Assembly: GCA_944989445.1 (NCBI GenBank)
Contig: CALYLW010000313.1
Coordinates: forward strand, 466,501 to 530,500
DNA from: Ampullaceana balthica
Taxonomy: Eukaryota; Mollusca; Gastropoda; Lymnaeidae
Length of the DNA: 64,000 nt
Reading direction: 5' to 3'
The position numbers were made by a program, and so were the translations under genes. The notes beneath the pieces are model-generated. The model did not search any database, was not told where the DNA came from, and saw nothing but the letters and a program-made list of their open reading frames with translations. Shown here piece by piece: positions 39,953 through 51,730 of the stretch (positions are counted from its first letter, which is position 1; each line of letters begins with the position of its first letter).

Positions 39953-40969
39953 GTTGTTTTATTAATAACTTACTTTACAATAATTTACTGAAAACTGAAA
40001 CAGTAATATTAATTACTACTTGCAAGTTAAACACAATATTTGAACCACTATGACTTGTAGGTACTTGTTCGCGCATCATTCTTGGAATGTCGAAATTCCA
40101 CGTATAAAATGACGTGACGATATTAATAGCACACATTTTTCGGCCCAGCAGTAATGTGTTTTTTGGGTTGTTTTCTTATAAAAGTGTCATCTGTGAGTTA
40201 TACCGCTTAGTTTTCCAAACAAATAGATACGTTTTGAGCGATTTAAAATTTTTGAACCGTTTTGCGTTAGTTATAATATCCACTATGTAATCAAACAAAT
40301 GTTGTGCGAATCCGTTAATTAAGACTCGAAATGACGAATATTTTTGTTTCACCTTGGTTTTCCCCCTTCAAAAGAAAAAGGGCGGTTGTCGGAAATTATT
40401 GTACCTTTCAAATGCCCACAACTGCCGCCCTTAAATGAGTGCCGCCCGGGGCGGACCACCCCCGCCCCCCCCCCTAGTTACGCCACTAGGGGTCATAACG
40501 GAGTGTACATCACGGAGTCGAAGGTTTCTTGTTGGTTTTAGAGTTTGACAAGTTTCTAACTTATTTTTAAAAAAAAAGATTTTTGATAAATTTGACTTGA
40601 ATTTTTCAGATATAATTATTTTTAACTTTGATTTTGATAATTTCTCTCTTGTCGTGGCTTGGTAAGCAGTTAAAGCATTCAGAAAACCTAGGGATTAATT
40701 CAATGTTGTTAATTTCTTAAAAATTGGCGGAGCGGGCGGGGATGATATTTTAACCCCTTAACCACGTCCTTTGCTTAAGAATTTGTCCCATAAGGACCAA
40801 GCAAAACTTAATTATAAAATGGATTCTCCCAACTGTTTGTGTTAAACAGCACCACCACGACCCTTCCCCCAATTAGTCATGGCGACTGTTAGCTACACAA
40901 TTAATTATTCTCTTCATGTGGACTCAACTTTGTTTGGGTTTTTCCTCTGGTCATTTTGTGATGTCATTT

Positions 40970-41234
40970 GGGGCCGTCCATAAGGTACGTCACGCTCACG
41001 AGGAGTGGAGGGGGTGAAAGAAAGTGTGACAGTTTGTGACAGGGGGATGGGGGTCCGGCCATGTGTGACGTCACGGTGTTTTCTATTAAATTTTAATTTT
41101 TTTGTTAATAAAAAAATATTTTTGTTCGAAAGTGTGACGTACTTTAAAGTGTCCAAGATTTGTGACAGGGGAGAATGGGGGGTGGGGGGGTAAAAATGGT
41201 CAAAATAGAGTGATGTACTTTATGGACGGCCCCC
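40970..41234. mobile_element. GGGGCCGTCCATAAGGTACG-family MITE, 265 bp
   Basis: Inverted ends GGGGCCGTCCATAA and TTATGGACGGCCCC with GTACGTCACGC / GTGATGTACTT inside. Short relative of 25359-27218. Confidence 0.8.
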
Positions 41235-41382
41235 ATTGGTGATCTATCGATTACGGGGCTTTTTAAACATAAGGATATCAGGGAAAAATCAAATAAGAAA
41301 TAAATACTTACACCCATTAAAAATATTTATTACTATGGATATATTTTTTTTTAACTTAACGAGAAGAAACAAGTTTTAAAAA

Positions 41383-41740
41383 GTAATAATAATAATAAAT
41401 TGATAATTTATATAGCGCTGTATCCCAGGATGGAACTGGGCTAACAGCGCTTTACATGAAGGCATGAAGGTATTAACATACATATAAGTAATAAAATAGC
41501 ATTCATACATTAACAACCACATGAATTACAGTAACACAGAAGCAACGTTAATCATTAAAAGAATTGTTATTTCATTAATTTGGAAAATATATTTTGAAAA
41601 GATGTGTCTTAAGTGCAGTCTTGAAGGACTTGGTTGTTTGAATACTACTGATGTGTAATGATAGAGTATTCCATTGTTTGGCTGCATAAAAACTCGAATG
41701 AGTATTTAAACGTAATTTCCAAAAAAGAATTTCCGATTTT
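41383..41740 (-). mobile_element. CR1/L2-like LINE 3' tail, inverted copy
   Basis: Minus strand reads AAKQWNTLSLHISSIQTTKS and FKTALKTHLFKIYF, then the same 3' end as 31430-31800 (AGCGCTGTTAGCCCAG, TATAGCGCTATATAAATT type) and an ATT tail at 41383-41400. Confidence 0.8.
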
Positions 41741-42180
41741 TTTATTCAAGGGAAATCATTCTAGATTACAATAAAAGTCTATTCAAATAAGTAATTCTAA
41801 AACTGAACACAATATGACGTCATATCCCCGCTCACGCTACATCAAACCGAGAATGTGTCAATATAATGCGCAACAATCTATTTTTTCGGGTTTTTAACGC
41901 AATTTCCCATGGGGAAAATTGCGTTTATATATTTGAAATGTCTCTGCTGTCTGTTCGAGCTTGAACAAGCAACTCCTCCTGAACCATACCAGATAGAGGG
42001 TTCGGATCTTTGCAAATATGTTAAGGAGGTCCCAAGGATGTTCATGGGCTAAAAAAAAACGAAAAGATTTACTGGATTTCTTGGAAAATCATTTGGCCCT
42101 TGCGTGGATGTGGTACTGTGTAGAGGCAGTGACAAGCGACATCTACTGCTTCAAGGACATTCACTTAGAGAAATAACGTG
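41741..42180. other. Unassigned stretch
   Basis: No coding signal or repeat recognised. Confidence 0.5.
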
Positions 42181-42186
42181 AAGCTG

Positions 42187-42645
42187 AAGAGAAAGAGAGA
42201 GAGAGGGGGGTAGAGGGAGAGAGAGGGGGAAGAGGGAGAGAGAGAGGGGGTAGAGGGAGAGAGAGAGGGGGTATAGGGGGAGAGAGAGGGAGGGGGTAGA
42301 GGGAGAGAGAGAGGGGGGGTAGAGGGTGAGAGAGAGAGAGAGGGTTAGAGGGAGAGAGGGGGGTAGAGGGAGAGAGAGGGGGGTAGAGGGAGAGAGAGGG
42401 GGTAGAGGGAGAGAGAGAGAGGGGGTAGAGGGAGAGAGAGAGGGGGTAGAGGGAGAGAGAGAGAGGGGGTAGAGGGAGAGAGAGAGGGGGTAGAGGGAGA
42501 GAGAGAGGGGGGTAGAGGGAGAGAGAGAGGGGGGTAGAGGGAGAGAGAGAGAGGGGTAGAGGGAGAGAGAGGGGGTAGAGGGAGAGAGAGAGAGGGGGGG
42601 GGGTAGAGGGAGAGAGAGGGGGGGTAGAGGGAGAGAGAGAGAATA
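42187..42645. repeat. GA-rich minisatellite (gagagagagggggtagaggg)
   Basis: About 22 purine-only copies of a 20-24 base unit, one strand almost pure G/A apart from the T of TAGAGG. Purine mirror tracts of this kind can form triplex or slipped structures. The overlapping Ser/Leu/Pro-rich minus-strand frames are repeat translations. Confidence 0.95.
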
Positions 42646-44500
42646 AAAAATGTAAATATGAAAACACCCATGCATACAAGAAGACACACACAATTTCACG
42701 CAGAAGCACAAACAAAAACAAATTTTAAAAAGCAGGTTGTAGTGGATGGGGATTAAATCTTTGTCTCAAAATGTAAGGAGTAACAAGGGAGAAAACGTAA
42801 ATAGAAAAGAATGACAATTGTATTAAATGAATGCTGTCCCTTATCCACTCCGCATCACAAAACTTTAAAATTTACGGTGATGGTGAGTCTTGCAAATTTG
42901 ATCTTTGACGGCTTCCATCAAGCAAATCTGACAGTGCCCGACACTTGCCAAGGGAGCCGAGGGCTAATCCTTCAATAAACAATTTAATATGTATAATTTT
43001 GTATTTTCCCTATTTCTCAAGGGCATCAATGATCAACAATGAATAAGCCAAGCACGCGAAAAACCCAGTTACGCTTCTGAATACTAAGACTTAAGATTCC
43101 CAGTTTATAGAAAGTTTGTAGCTTCTCTTTTGAAATGTACTCTCCAAAAAATAAATTATGCAAAAAAAAATAAAATACATATATAAATAAATAAAAATAC
43201 AAAATCTTTAATGTTTTGAGGGAAAAGACTTATCTTACGACTGTTTCTAAATAAGCCAGATCTAAACTGCTGTTTGTTTAGTAACGTAAATAACTCCCGA
43301 AGTGACTTCATAAAAAATGCAGGACTAAACACAAACCATAGATAAGCGTAGGACGCAATAATCTTCTGTATAGAAGGAGCGTCTGTAAACAGATAAGATA
43401 AGATAAGATCAATTTGAACAATGCTCCACAAAGACTTCGTCACAACCCTTTCCATACCATGTGTAGAATGTAGAGGGAATAAAACAAAACATTTGTGGCT
43501 ATATGACAAATAGAGCGTCATCTGGATTTAGTTTTTCAGTTTTTCTTATTATTTACAAACGCAATTTGTTAGTTTGGCCCAAACACAGTCAAAATTTATT
43601 TTCTAGCTTCCCTATTGGCTGTGATGCTCTCTATAAAAAAAGGAACCAATTAACAAAAAAAATGGAAGAAGATAGAAAAATCCATTGGTATTTGTAATCG
43701 ATTATTAACTTTCTAATGGCGTACTCGAGTACTTTACCTGTAATGCGACACAACACATTGACGAATTGGGGAAATGTGTTGTCAACTGGCAGGTATGTAG
43801 GTAAGGACGCCCTGAGGAAGTGTGTCAACTCGCCATAACTTTTGTGTTAAAAAAAAACTAACAGAAATGGCGACCAGTTGTATGTCAGACTTATAATTTT
43901 CATTCTATCGTTTTCATTCAAGAATTTCTATTGAATCACTATCACACAGTTACTTAGTTACTTTCAACAAAGTAACAAAGGCTTATACTTATTTCGCATT
44001 TTTGATCTCTTGGTGATTGCTGATCACTGATTGGTGTCGTTTAAAGTGGTTGCAATTCTATTCCAATGTGGACGACCTAGATTTGTTTTAAAACAATAAA
44101 ACATTATTATTATTATTCCAGTAAATTCGGTAAAGTAAAAGTAAAAGTGTCAACTCGGTTGTTTGATAGACATATTGGATAGAGATTCTTTAAAAGTTAA
44201 AGTGATTTGTGAATTTAAAAGTGTTATCGTATCAGGGACTATCAATCAGTATCAGGTAAATTTAAACAAGTAGCCTACTAACTACTAATTTCGAATTTAA
44301 GACCTAACTTCTCAAGTAATGCAGACGTAGTTTAGTATAAATATAGACTGTAATTTAAATTTTAATATCAATTAATATTGATACTACATGTTACATTGTA
44401 TTTCCAAAAAATATGTATAGTATAGTCTACTATAGTACAGTAGTCTGTAGTAAAAGTATAGTAATTAGTATAGTCTCTGTATAGTATAGCCTATATTTAT
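42646..44500. other. Mostly unassigned DNA with a SINE tail fragment
   Basis: 43366-43412 (agaaggagcgtctgtaaaca, then gataagataagataagat) matches the 3' end of the SINE at 54271-54552. The rest shows no gene; short open frames are unrecognised. Confidence 0.5.
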
Positions 44501-44502
44501 AT

Positions 44503-44825
44503 CTGGGGTTGGGAAACCATGGCTCGCGAGCCAGATGTGGCTCTATTGGTGGCTGCATCTTCGATTATTAAAAAAAAACTTTTATTCAGAATCCTTTGAT
44601 CTACGTATTAATTACATATAAAAAACAGCATAACAATGTTATTAAAAAGAATTTAGAGACATAATTATTGTACTTTTAGTGTTTAATTGACACAAAATGG
44701 AAACAGTTACTTGGATTTTTAGTTTTAAACATAATGTAATGTATGGCTCTCAAAGAATTACAGAATTACTTTTCAAAATATGTGGTGTTTATGGCTCTCT
44801 CAGACAAAAAGTTTCCCAACCCCTG
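44503..44825. mobile_element. hAT MITE derived from a Charlie-like element
   Basis: Starts CTGGGGTTGGGAAACCATGG, CTCGCGAGCCAGATGTGGCT and ends AAAAGTTTCCCAACCCCTGG; both ends match those of 58047-59342. Target duplication not clear in the AT-rich flanks. Confidence 0.78.
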
Positions 44826-45467
44826 GCATATATAATATAATATATAATTAATAGTCTATAAAAATTCATTGAAAATTATTATATTTATAATATTTTATAT
44901 GTATAGTATACTATAGTAAATATTTTTAAAATCATCATTAATTACAAATATTCCATTCAACACCCTACAAAACAAAACAAGAATTTATAAAGATTTACTT
45001 TAACTTTTTAAATTTTAAGATTAATATTTGCTTGAACCTAATTATATATTAATAATTTAAACTAATACAAATAAAAGACTAGGCCTAATCAAAATTATAA
45101 CCATCACCTGACTTGGTAAGGAATAAGCTTACTAACATTCTAAGCAGCTTAATAAAGCTTAATTACCTTAAAATTAAGATAATAATAATGGTGTACTCAA
45201 AATCTTTATCAGATCAATTTAGTTGTTAGATGTGGCTTCTTATGAGTATTCAAGTCTATTTTACTGATCAGTCTTTGTAAAAATATAAGTTTTCAATGCC
45301 AATTAAACATATTTCAGCTAATAAATTAATCTAGATAAAATAAGGAATATACATGAAAGTCCATTGTTATAGAGTGATTAGGTTGTGTTCATCTAACAGA
45401 GGCAGAGGCTTCCCTCTTTACAGGTGTAGTTAAACTCCACTACAGACTTTGACAGACTTTAAGTCAT
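44826..45467. other. Unassigned AT-rich stretch
   Basis: No coding signal or recognisable repeat. Confidence 0.5.
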
Positions 45468-45475
45468 ATGACCAC

Positions 45476-45655
45476 CAATGTTCCCTTTAAGCTGCGCGGC
45501 CACGCAGATATCTATCTGCCCGACGCAGTGCATCAGTTCTGAATTACAGCGCAGCAAATTTTGTAAAATATTGCACCAATAATCGTTGCTGAGCAAATTT
45601 GCACACGAGTTTGTTCACTTTGCACACGGACCAACGAACCTTAGAGGGAACATTG
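45476..45655. mobile_element. 180-bp hAT MITE (CAATGTTCCCTTTAAG family)
   Basis: Inverted ends CAATGTTCCCTTTAAGCTGC and CCTTAGAGGGAACATTG, with flanks atgaccac (45468-45475) and atgaccag (45656-45663). The 8-bp duplication places the family in the hAT group. Confidence 0.85.
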
Positions 45656-45663
45656 ATGACCAG

Positions 45664-46430
45664 TAATTGATAAAGATTGTAGACTTTCCTAGACTTCAAA
45701 AAAAATTTTTAAAGACTTATGTATGAATTAAATTTTCATTGAATACATTTGTAGTCATAATAAGAAAATCTAACTTGTAAGATGAGAGCATGTTTTTAAG
45801 CTCATGATGTGTTATTTAAATTATTTTAAAAAATGAAAAAAAAATTTTGTTAAAATTCTAAAAATTTCAAGTATAAGATTTTTTGCAAGAAAGGAGACTT
45901 TGGATTACATTTACATTGTTCCTCCGTTATTTTATGGTTCTCTTACTCAATAGCTTTAAAAGATTCAATAGGGCTGTCAGAGATTATATTGTGAGCATGT
46001 CATAAATAATTCCTACAGGAATGTTGTTGGGGGTCCATTCCAGTGCATATCTTGTTGGAAATTCTGTACTCCAGGTAATGATCCAGACAACCAGGCCCTA
46101 AGCCCTGCGTCACAGCACCTCATTATAAATTCATATTCATAGAAATACCATTGGACTTTACGGTTACGATGAATTGCTTTGGCTCAGATTTCCACCTCAG
46201 AACATTCAAGTTTTGTTGCTGGCTTCTAGCACTACAGGTCAAGGGTCATATGTTTTATTGTGATTTTTTTATGTACAGTTCAAGCTTGGTGAAAATTACA
46301 TCGGCAGGAATATAAGATAAGAAAAAAACCCACGTCATTTCACTATCTCAAGACTTGTCTTGGACATGAGAATTGAAAGCTGTTGTTTCATGATTATTTT
46401 CATTCCTTACAAACAGCACATAGCTGTTCA
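45664..46430. other. Unassigned stretch
   Basis: No coding signal. 46260-46430 precedes the 46-bp array. Confidence 0.5.
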
Positions 46431-46434
46431 TGGC

Positions 46435-46672
46435 TTATTTATTAATGATTTATTCCTTATAGAAGACACAATTCATTGACTTATTTATTAATGATTTATT
46501 CCTTATAGAAGACACAATTCATTGACTTATTTATTAATGATTTATTCCTTATAGAAGACACAATTCATTGACTTATTTATTAATGATTTATTCCTTATAG
46601 AAGACACAATTCATTGACTTATTTATTAATGATTTATTCCTTATAGAAGACACAATTCATTGACTTATTCCC
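46435..46672. repeat. 46-bp minisatellite
   Basis: Five nearly identical copies of a 46-base unit (cttatttattaatgatttat then tccttatagaagacacaatt and cattga). Confidence 0.93.
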
Positions 46673-47495
46673 CCCCTCAGTTTAGATACAGATAAAATCT
46701 TCATCCTCTTCATGCTCCACTGAACTGGGTAGTATGCTTGTTATGTCCCTGAGGCAAATAGACAAAATTACTAACTTAAGTCACTAGTTTTACTCTACAC
46801 TTGTGCTTTATTTTTTTCTCACAACCAAATAACACATATTTTCAGAGCTGTCAGCCAAGCTGGCAACTTTTATGTTGCTGTATGTGGTATTTTCTTGACA
46901 TCAATAATTAATTGTTTAGTTGACTAAGATTTGAGTTTTCATAATATTATCAAGCACCATACATGATATGTTAAACTTATGAGAGTTTACGTTGGAAAAA
47001 AAAGACATCATAAAACTTCATAGAATTAATTAATATTGCAAAAAAATAAAGGCTGTGTATAAATTAAATGGCTTTATGAATAATAGTATGTCATTACTTT
47101 AAATATGAGATCTTGTCAGATGTCCATAATCTACCTAACACTGGTGAACCGTTAAACCAGTTCAAGTGTAGCAAATACACCAAATACACTTAAATTGTTT
47201 CACAAGAAACATCAATATGATGTTAAATATTATTTTTTGTAGGTAGGTTATCAGAAAACAAGTATGACAATATTTTTTATTGCATAATGAAATTATGTAC
47301 ATAATGCTAAAAACATATCAGACATTAGTTTTCCTTGCATCAAGTTGCATCAAACATAATGAGAATCACTGGCCAGGGTTAGATCCAGTGAATCCTGGAT
47401 ACAGATTTACAAAATATCTTTAACTGTTGATAATAGCTCCTTACTGTAATGAGGGTTGACAAATGTTTTTAATGTGCCACTGATTCCCTAAGTTT
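46673..47495. other. Unassigned AT-rich stretch
   Basis: No coding signal or repeat recognised. Confidence 0.5.
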
Positions 47496-47504
47496 TTACA
47501 TTTC

Positions 47505-48925
47505 AAACATCTGCAGTGCTCTGTTAATATCTGTATTGCTATCTTAACACATCTGCAGTGCTCTGTTAATATCTGTATTGCTATCTTATCACATCTGCAG
47601 TGCTCTGTTAATATCTGTATTGCTATCTCAACACATCTGCAGTGCTCTGTTAATATCTGTATTGCTATCTCAACACATCTGCAGTGCTCTGTTAATATCT
47701 GTATTGCTATCTCAACACATCTGCAGTGCTCTGTTAATATCTGTATTGCTATCTTAACACATCTGCAGTGCTCTGATAATATCTGTATTGCTATCTCAAC
47801 ACATCTGCAGTGCTCTGTTAATATCTGTATTGCTATCTCAACACATCTGCAGTGCTCTGTTAATATCTGTATTGCTATCTCAACACATCTGCAGTGCTCT
47901 GTTAATATCTGTATTGCTATCTCAACACATCTGCAGTGCTCTGTTAATATCTGTATTGCTATCTCAACACATCTGCAGTGCTTGCTCTGTTAATATCTGT
48001 ATTGCTATCTTAACACATCTGCAGTGCTCTGTTAATATCTGTATTGCTATCTTAACACATCTGCAGTGTTATTTGAATATCTGTATTGCTATCTCAACAC
48101 ATCTGCAGTGCTCTGTTAATATCTGTATTGCTATCTCAACACATCTGCAGTGCTCTGTTAATATCTGTATTGCTATCTCAACACATCTGCAGTGCTCTGT
48201 TAATATCTGTATTGCTATCTTAACACATCTGCAGTGCTCTGATAATATCTGTATTGCTATCTCAACACATCTGCAGTGCTCTGTTAATATCTGTATTGCT
48301 ATCTCAACACATCTGCAGTGCTCTGTTAATATCTGTATTGCTATCTCAACACATCTGCAGTGCTCTGTTAATATCTGTATTGCTATCTCAACACATCTGC
48401 AGTGCTTGCTCTGTTAATATCTGTATTGCTATCTTAACACATCTGCAGTGCTCTGTTAATATCTGTATTGCTATCTTAACACATCTGCAGTGTTATTTGA
48501 ATATCTGTATTGCTATCTCAACACATCTGCAGTGCTCTGTTAATATCTGTATTGCTATCTCAACACATCTGCAGTGCTCTGTTAATATCTGTATTGCTAT
48601 CTCAACACATCTGCAGTGCTCTGTTAATATCTGTATTGCTATCTTAACACATCTGCAGTGCTCTGATAATATCTGTATTGCTATCTCAACACATCTGCAG
48701 TGCTCTGTTAATATCTGTATTGCTATCTCAACACATCTGCAGTGCTCTGTTAATATCTGTATTGCTATCTCAACACATCTGCAGTGCTCTGATAATATCT
48801 GTATTGCTATCTCAACACATCTGCAGTGCTCTGTTAATATCTGTATTGCTATCTCAACACATCTGCAGTGCTCTGTTAATATCTGTATTGCTATCTAATC
48901 ACATCTGCAGTGTTATTTAAAATTT
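47505..48925. repeat. 42-bp satellite with 424-bp higher-order period
   Basis: About 33 copies of aacacatctgcagtgctctg then ttaatatctgtattgctatc and tc. Diagnostic variants recur exactly 424 bases apart: a 4-base insertion at 47981 and 48405, tgttatttga at 48067 and 48491, and ctctgataat at 48237 and 48661. 424 is ten 42-base units plus the 4-base insertion. The open frames of about 210 codons here are repeat translations. Confidence 0.95.
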
Positions 48926-50508
48926 TATTCTTCTACCGTGCTATTTTAACTATTTTTTTCAAGATCTTCACTGCTATCTGAACATCTGTATTGGTATCTA
49001 AACATCTGCAGTGCTATCTAAACTTGATTGTAACAGCCCCAGCTGAAAGTGAATGATGCAATGACATTTAATGTTTGTTTATTGTTGGTTTTAATGCCCC
49101 CCCCCCAATCCCATCAGAATGTTGCACATATTATGTTTCCCTTTGTTTGTAACAGAAGCAATTCCAAAAGTCACACCAGCCAGATTTTTGACTATCACAG
49201 AAGTGAGGGGTTCGGTGTTGCGTTAAATGGAGGAGAGAAATGTTAATATTATAGACACAACAACAGAAATATCATTAACTTTTACAGCTATTAGTATTAT
49301 AGACATAACAACAGAAATATCATTAACTTTTACAGCTGTATGGAAATGTTCCTTTTACATTTCATTAAAATTTAACTAAATTAAATATATATTTTAAAGA
49401 AATGAAATTTTAAAAATTATTTCATTTTAAAGTTCTAAATGGAAAAGCAAAAAAAAGTTGCCTGGGGATTAAAACTAGGTAGTTTTATGATAGATTTGAT
49501 ACAACTGTAGCCCAGCACCCTGTGTGTGTGAGTTGGTGTGTGTGGGGGCCGGTGGGGCACGTGTGTGTGTGAGGCATAAAGACCCCGTTAATTGAACTAT
49601 GATTTGATTGTTGATCATTATCAATGGCTAATTTTTTGATAGATTGCTCATACGTGTATTGATTTTTTAAAACAATTATTATTATAGCAATGAAAATAAA
49701 CATGATGATGAAAGTAACAATAAATTTTAAACTAGTGCATTCTTAACTTTAGAAATTCTAAAAAGCAACAAAAAAACAACAACCACATTTTAACTCAGCG
49801 GACAAGGGTGACATTCCTGAATGTTAAACACAATATATAGGGCACGTTAGCTACTGCCTGGGATCACCGTGAACTGTCCTCACTGACAGCACTGAACTAC
49901 ACGAAGCCACCCAGGCTGGCCTAGTGCCTGGGACCTCACCTTTACACAGTGAACTATACAATGGCCCCAGTGAAACTTTATTCCAATAACTACGTAAAGC
50001 GTAGAGTACAGTGTTGTGTTTCCTACTCCTACATTGATAACGCCACTCTATTTTATGAAAACGTGGTTGCTACAAAAATTAAGAAGCGATTAACCATTGT
50101 GGGAATGTTTTTATTTTGTTGACTTAACACACACACACACACACACTTTTCCTTTTTCTGCCCCTAATGCTCCGAGCTCTAGGCATATCTCTGTGGTATG
50201 CAGCCAACGACTGGGAAAGGGGGAAGTTTTGTGGCCTTAGACTGGGGTTTAAAATGGAGGGCCTAGAAACGTTATGAGTCCCCCAAAGTTAGGCTACATT
50301 GCACCTTTCCCTACCTGGGCCGTCATTTCTTTTGGGGGGCTGTATTCCCTTAGCGGTATCTAGGAAAGATCAAAGGAAACATCCAGCTGTTATGGTTGGA
50401 CGGTTCCATCACTGGTTCTTACACCAACAGGTGGTCGGTCGGTCATTATGCCTGGAGAGTTTTATCACTAGACTCGTTAGTTAATTCATTGAACTTCTCT
50501 GTCCACAG
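48926..50508. other. Unassigned stretch with short GT/CA runs
   Basis: 49270-49340 holds a 55-base direct duplication (attatagacacaacaacaga and following). CA/GT microsatellites lie at about 49515-49570 and 50128-50147. No gene recognised upstream of the candidate leader exon. Confidence 0.5.
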
Positions 50509-50739
50509 GTAGTTAGTCTTCCTACCTAAGTCAAGACATCTGAGAGTGGACCGTGTGTTCTTCTAAGAGTTCAGACAACTCGTCTTGGATTACCTGAAGA
50601 TTTATTGGATTTATTTTCTCTTATTTCGTGGATACCAGTGGTGTTTGTGGATAATGTGTATTCCAGTTGGATAATGGTGACATTTTCATGGATTATAGTC
50701 AGGTGGATGTGCAGGTAGCAGGCCTGTGTGACCCCTGAT

Positions 50740-50766
50740 ATGGCCAGTAAAGGTGCTAAGCCAAAG
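50740..50766 (+). CDS. Candidate first coding exon of an unidentified plus-strand gene
   Basis: An ATG in fair context (GATATGGCC) opens nine codons, MASKGAKPK, ending directly at a good donor AAG|GTGAGAGG. Upstream, 50509-50739 looks like a leader exon preceded by a possible acceptor (TTCTCTGTCCACAG). A short Lys-rich start exon with a strong donor is common for large animal genes. No downstream exon could be recognised within the window, so the product is unknown and this may be chance. Confidence 0.35.
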
Positions 50767-51054
50767 GTGAGAGGTCATGTGGTCCAGTCCGTGTGCTAGG
50801 AGTCAGTGGTTAAGTAATGTCGTGTTTGTTGGTCCGCTGGTTTGTTCGTTTTTTTGTGTGTGTGTTTTTTTAATTTTTTTTAATATAATTTTTTAAAAGC
50901 TAAGTGTGAATGCTGGGGGCATTCGACATTTCAACCGTGTTTACTTTTTATGTCGGTTTACTTTTTATGTCGCATGTGTCTGTTGATTGGGGTCAAAGGT
51001 TGCCGTGTATTAGTGTCTTCGAAAGGGTTGATAGTTGATTTAGTTGTTAGGACT

Positions 51055-51135
51055 GTTGCATAGGTCTGGGGTCGTTGCATAGGTCGGGGTCGTTGCATAG
51101 GTCTGGGGTCGTTGCATAGATCCGGGGTCGTTGGG
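51055..51135. repeat. 19-bp tandem repeat (gttgcataggtctggggtc)
   Basis: Four imperfect copies. Confidence 0.85.
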
Positions 51136-51187
51136 GGTCGCTCAAGCTGTTTATGTTTGTTTCAGTAATTAAAAGCTTGTTGTGTAC

Positions 51188-51410
51188 TACCTGTCTATGT
51201 GTCTCTATGTGAGTCTCTATGTGTCTCTATGTGAGTCTCTATGTTTCTCTATGTGAATCTCTATGTGAGTCTCTATGTTTCTCTATGTGAATCTCTATGT
51301 GAGTCTCTATGTGTCTCTATATGTGTTTCTATGTGAGTCTCTGTGTGAGTCTCTATGTGTCTCTATGTGAGTCTCTATGTGAGTATCTGTGTGAGTGTCT
51401 ATGTGTCTCT
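51188..51410. repeat. Tandem repeat, tctctatgtg type
   Basis: About 20 copies of a 10-12 base unit alternating tctctatgtg and agtctctatgtg. Confidence 0.92.
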
Positions 51411-51730
51411 CCCTGTCACACACTTCTTGTCACATACACTCTCCCTGTCACACACTTCTTGTCACATACACTCTCCCTGTCACACACTTCTTGTCATATA
51501 CTCCCTGTCACATACACACTCCCTGTAACATATACTCTCCCTGTCACACTCCCTGTAACATATACTCTCCCTGTCACACTCCCTGTAACATATACTCTCC
51601 CTGTCACATTCCCTGTAACATATACTCTCCCTGTCACACTCCCTGTAACATATACTCTCCCTGTCACACATACTCTCCCTGTCACATACACACTCCCTGT
51701 AACAAACTCTCCCTGTCACACACGCCCTGT
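51411..51730. repeat. 30-bp minisatellite (ctccctgtaacatatactct)
   Basis: About ten copies of ctgtcacactccctgtaaca + tatactctcc and shorter variants. Directly follows the 51188-51410 array. Confidence 0.92.

Larger units (their letters stand above)
37059..40487. mobile_element. Large nested hAT element upstream of the FRRS1-like promoter
   Basis: Left end CAGTGGCGTAGCTAGAAC, right end CTAGTTACGCCACT(A); CCGCCCGGGGCGG lies just inside both ends. Flanks gggggtca (37051-37058) and aggggtca (40488-40495) match in seven of eight bases. It starts about 65 bases upstream of the TATA box. Inside: a G-rich MITE (37118-37505), a decayed minus-strand transposase and two family T MITEs. Confidence 0.82.

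Noticed and set aside
42151..42721. Ser/Leu/Pro-rich minus-strand frames
   Set aside because: Reverse strand of the GA-rich minisatellite; three overlapping frames are open at once.
47788..48898. Open frames of about 210 codons rich in LSQHICSALLISV
   Set aside because: They are translations of the 42-bp satellite; 42 is divisible by three, so any frame free of stops in one unit stays open.
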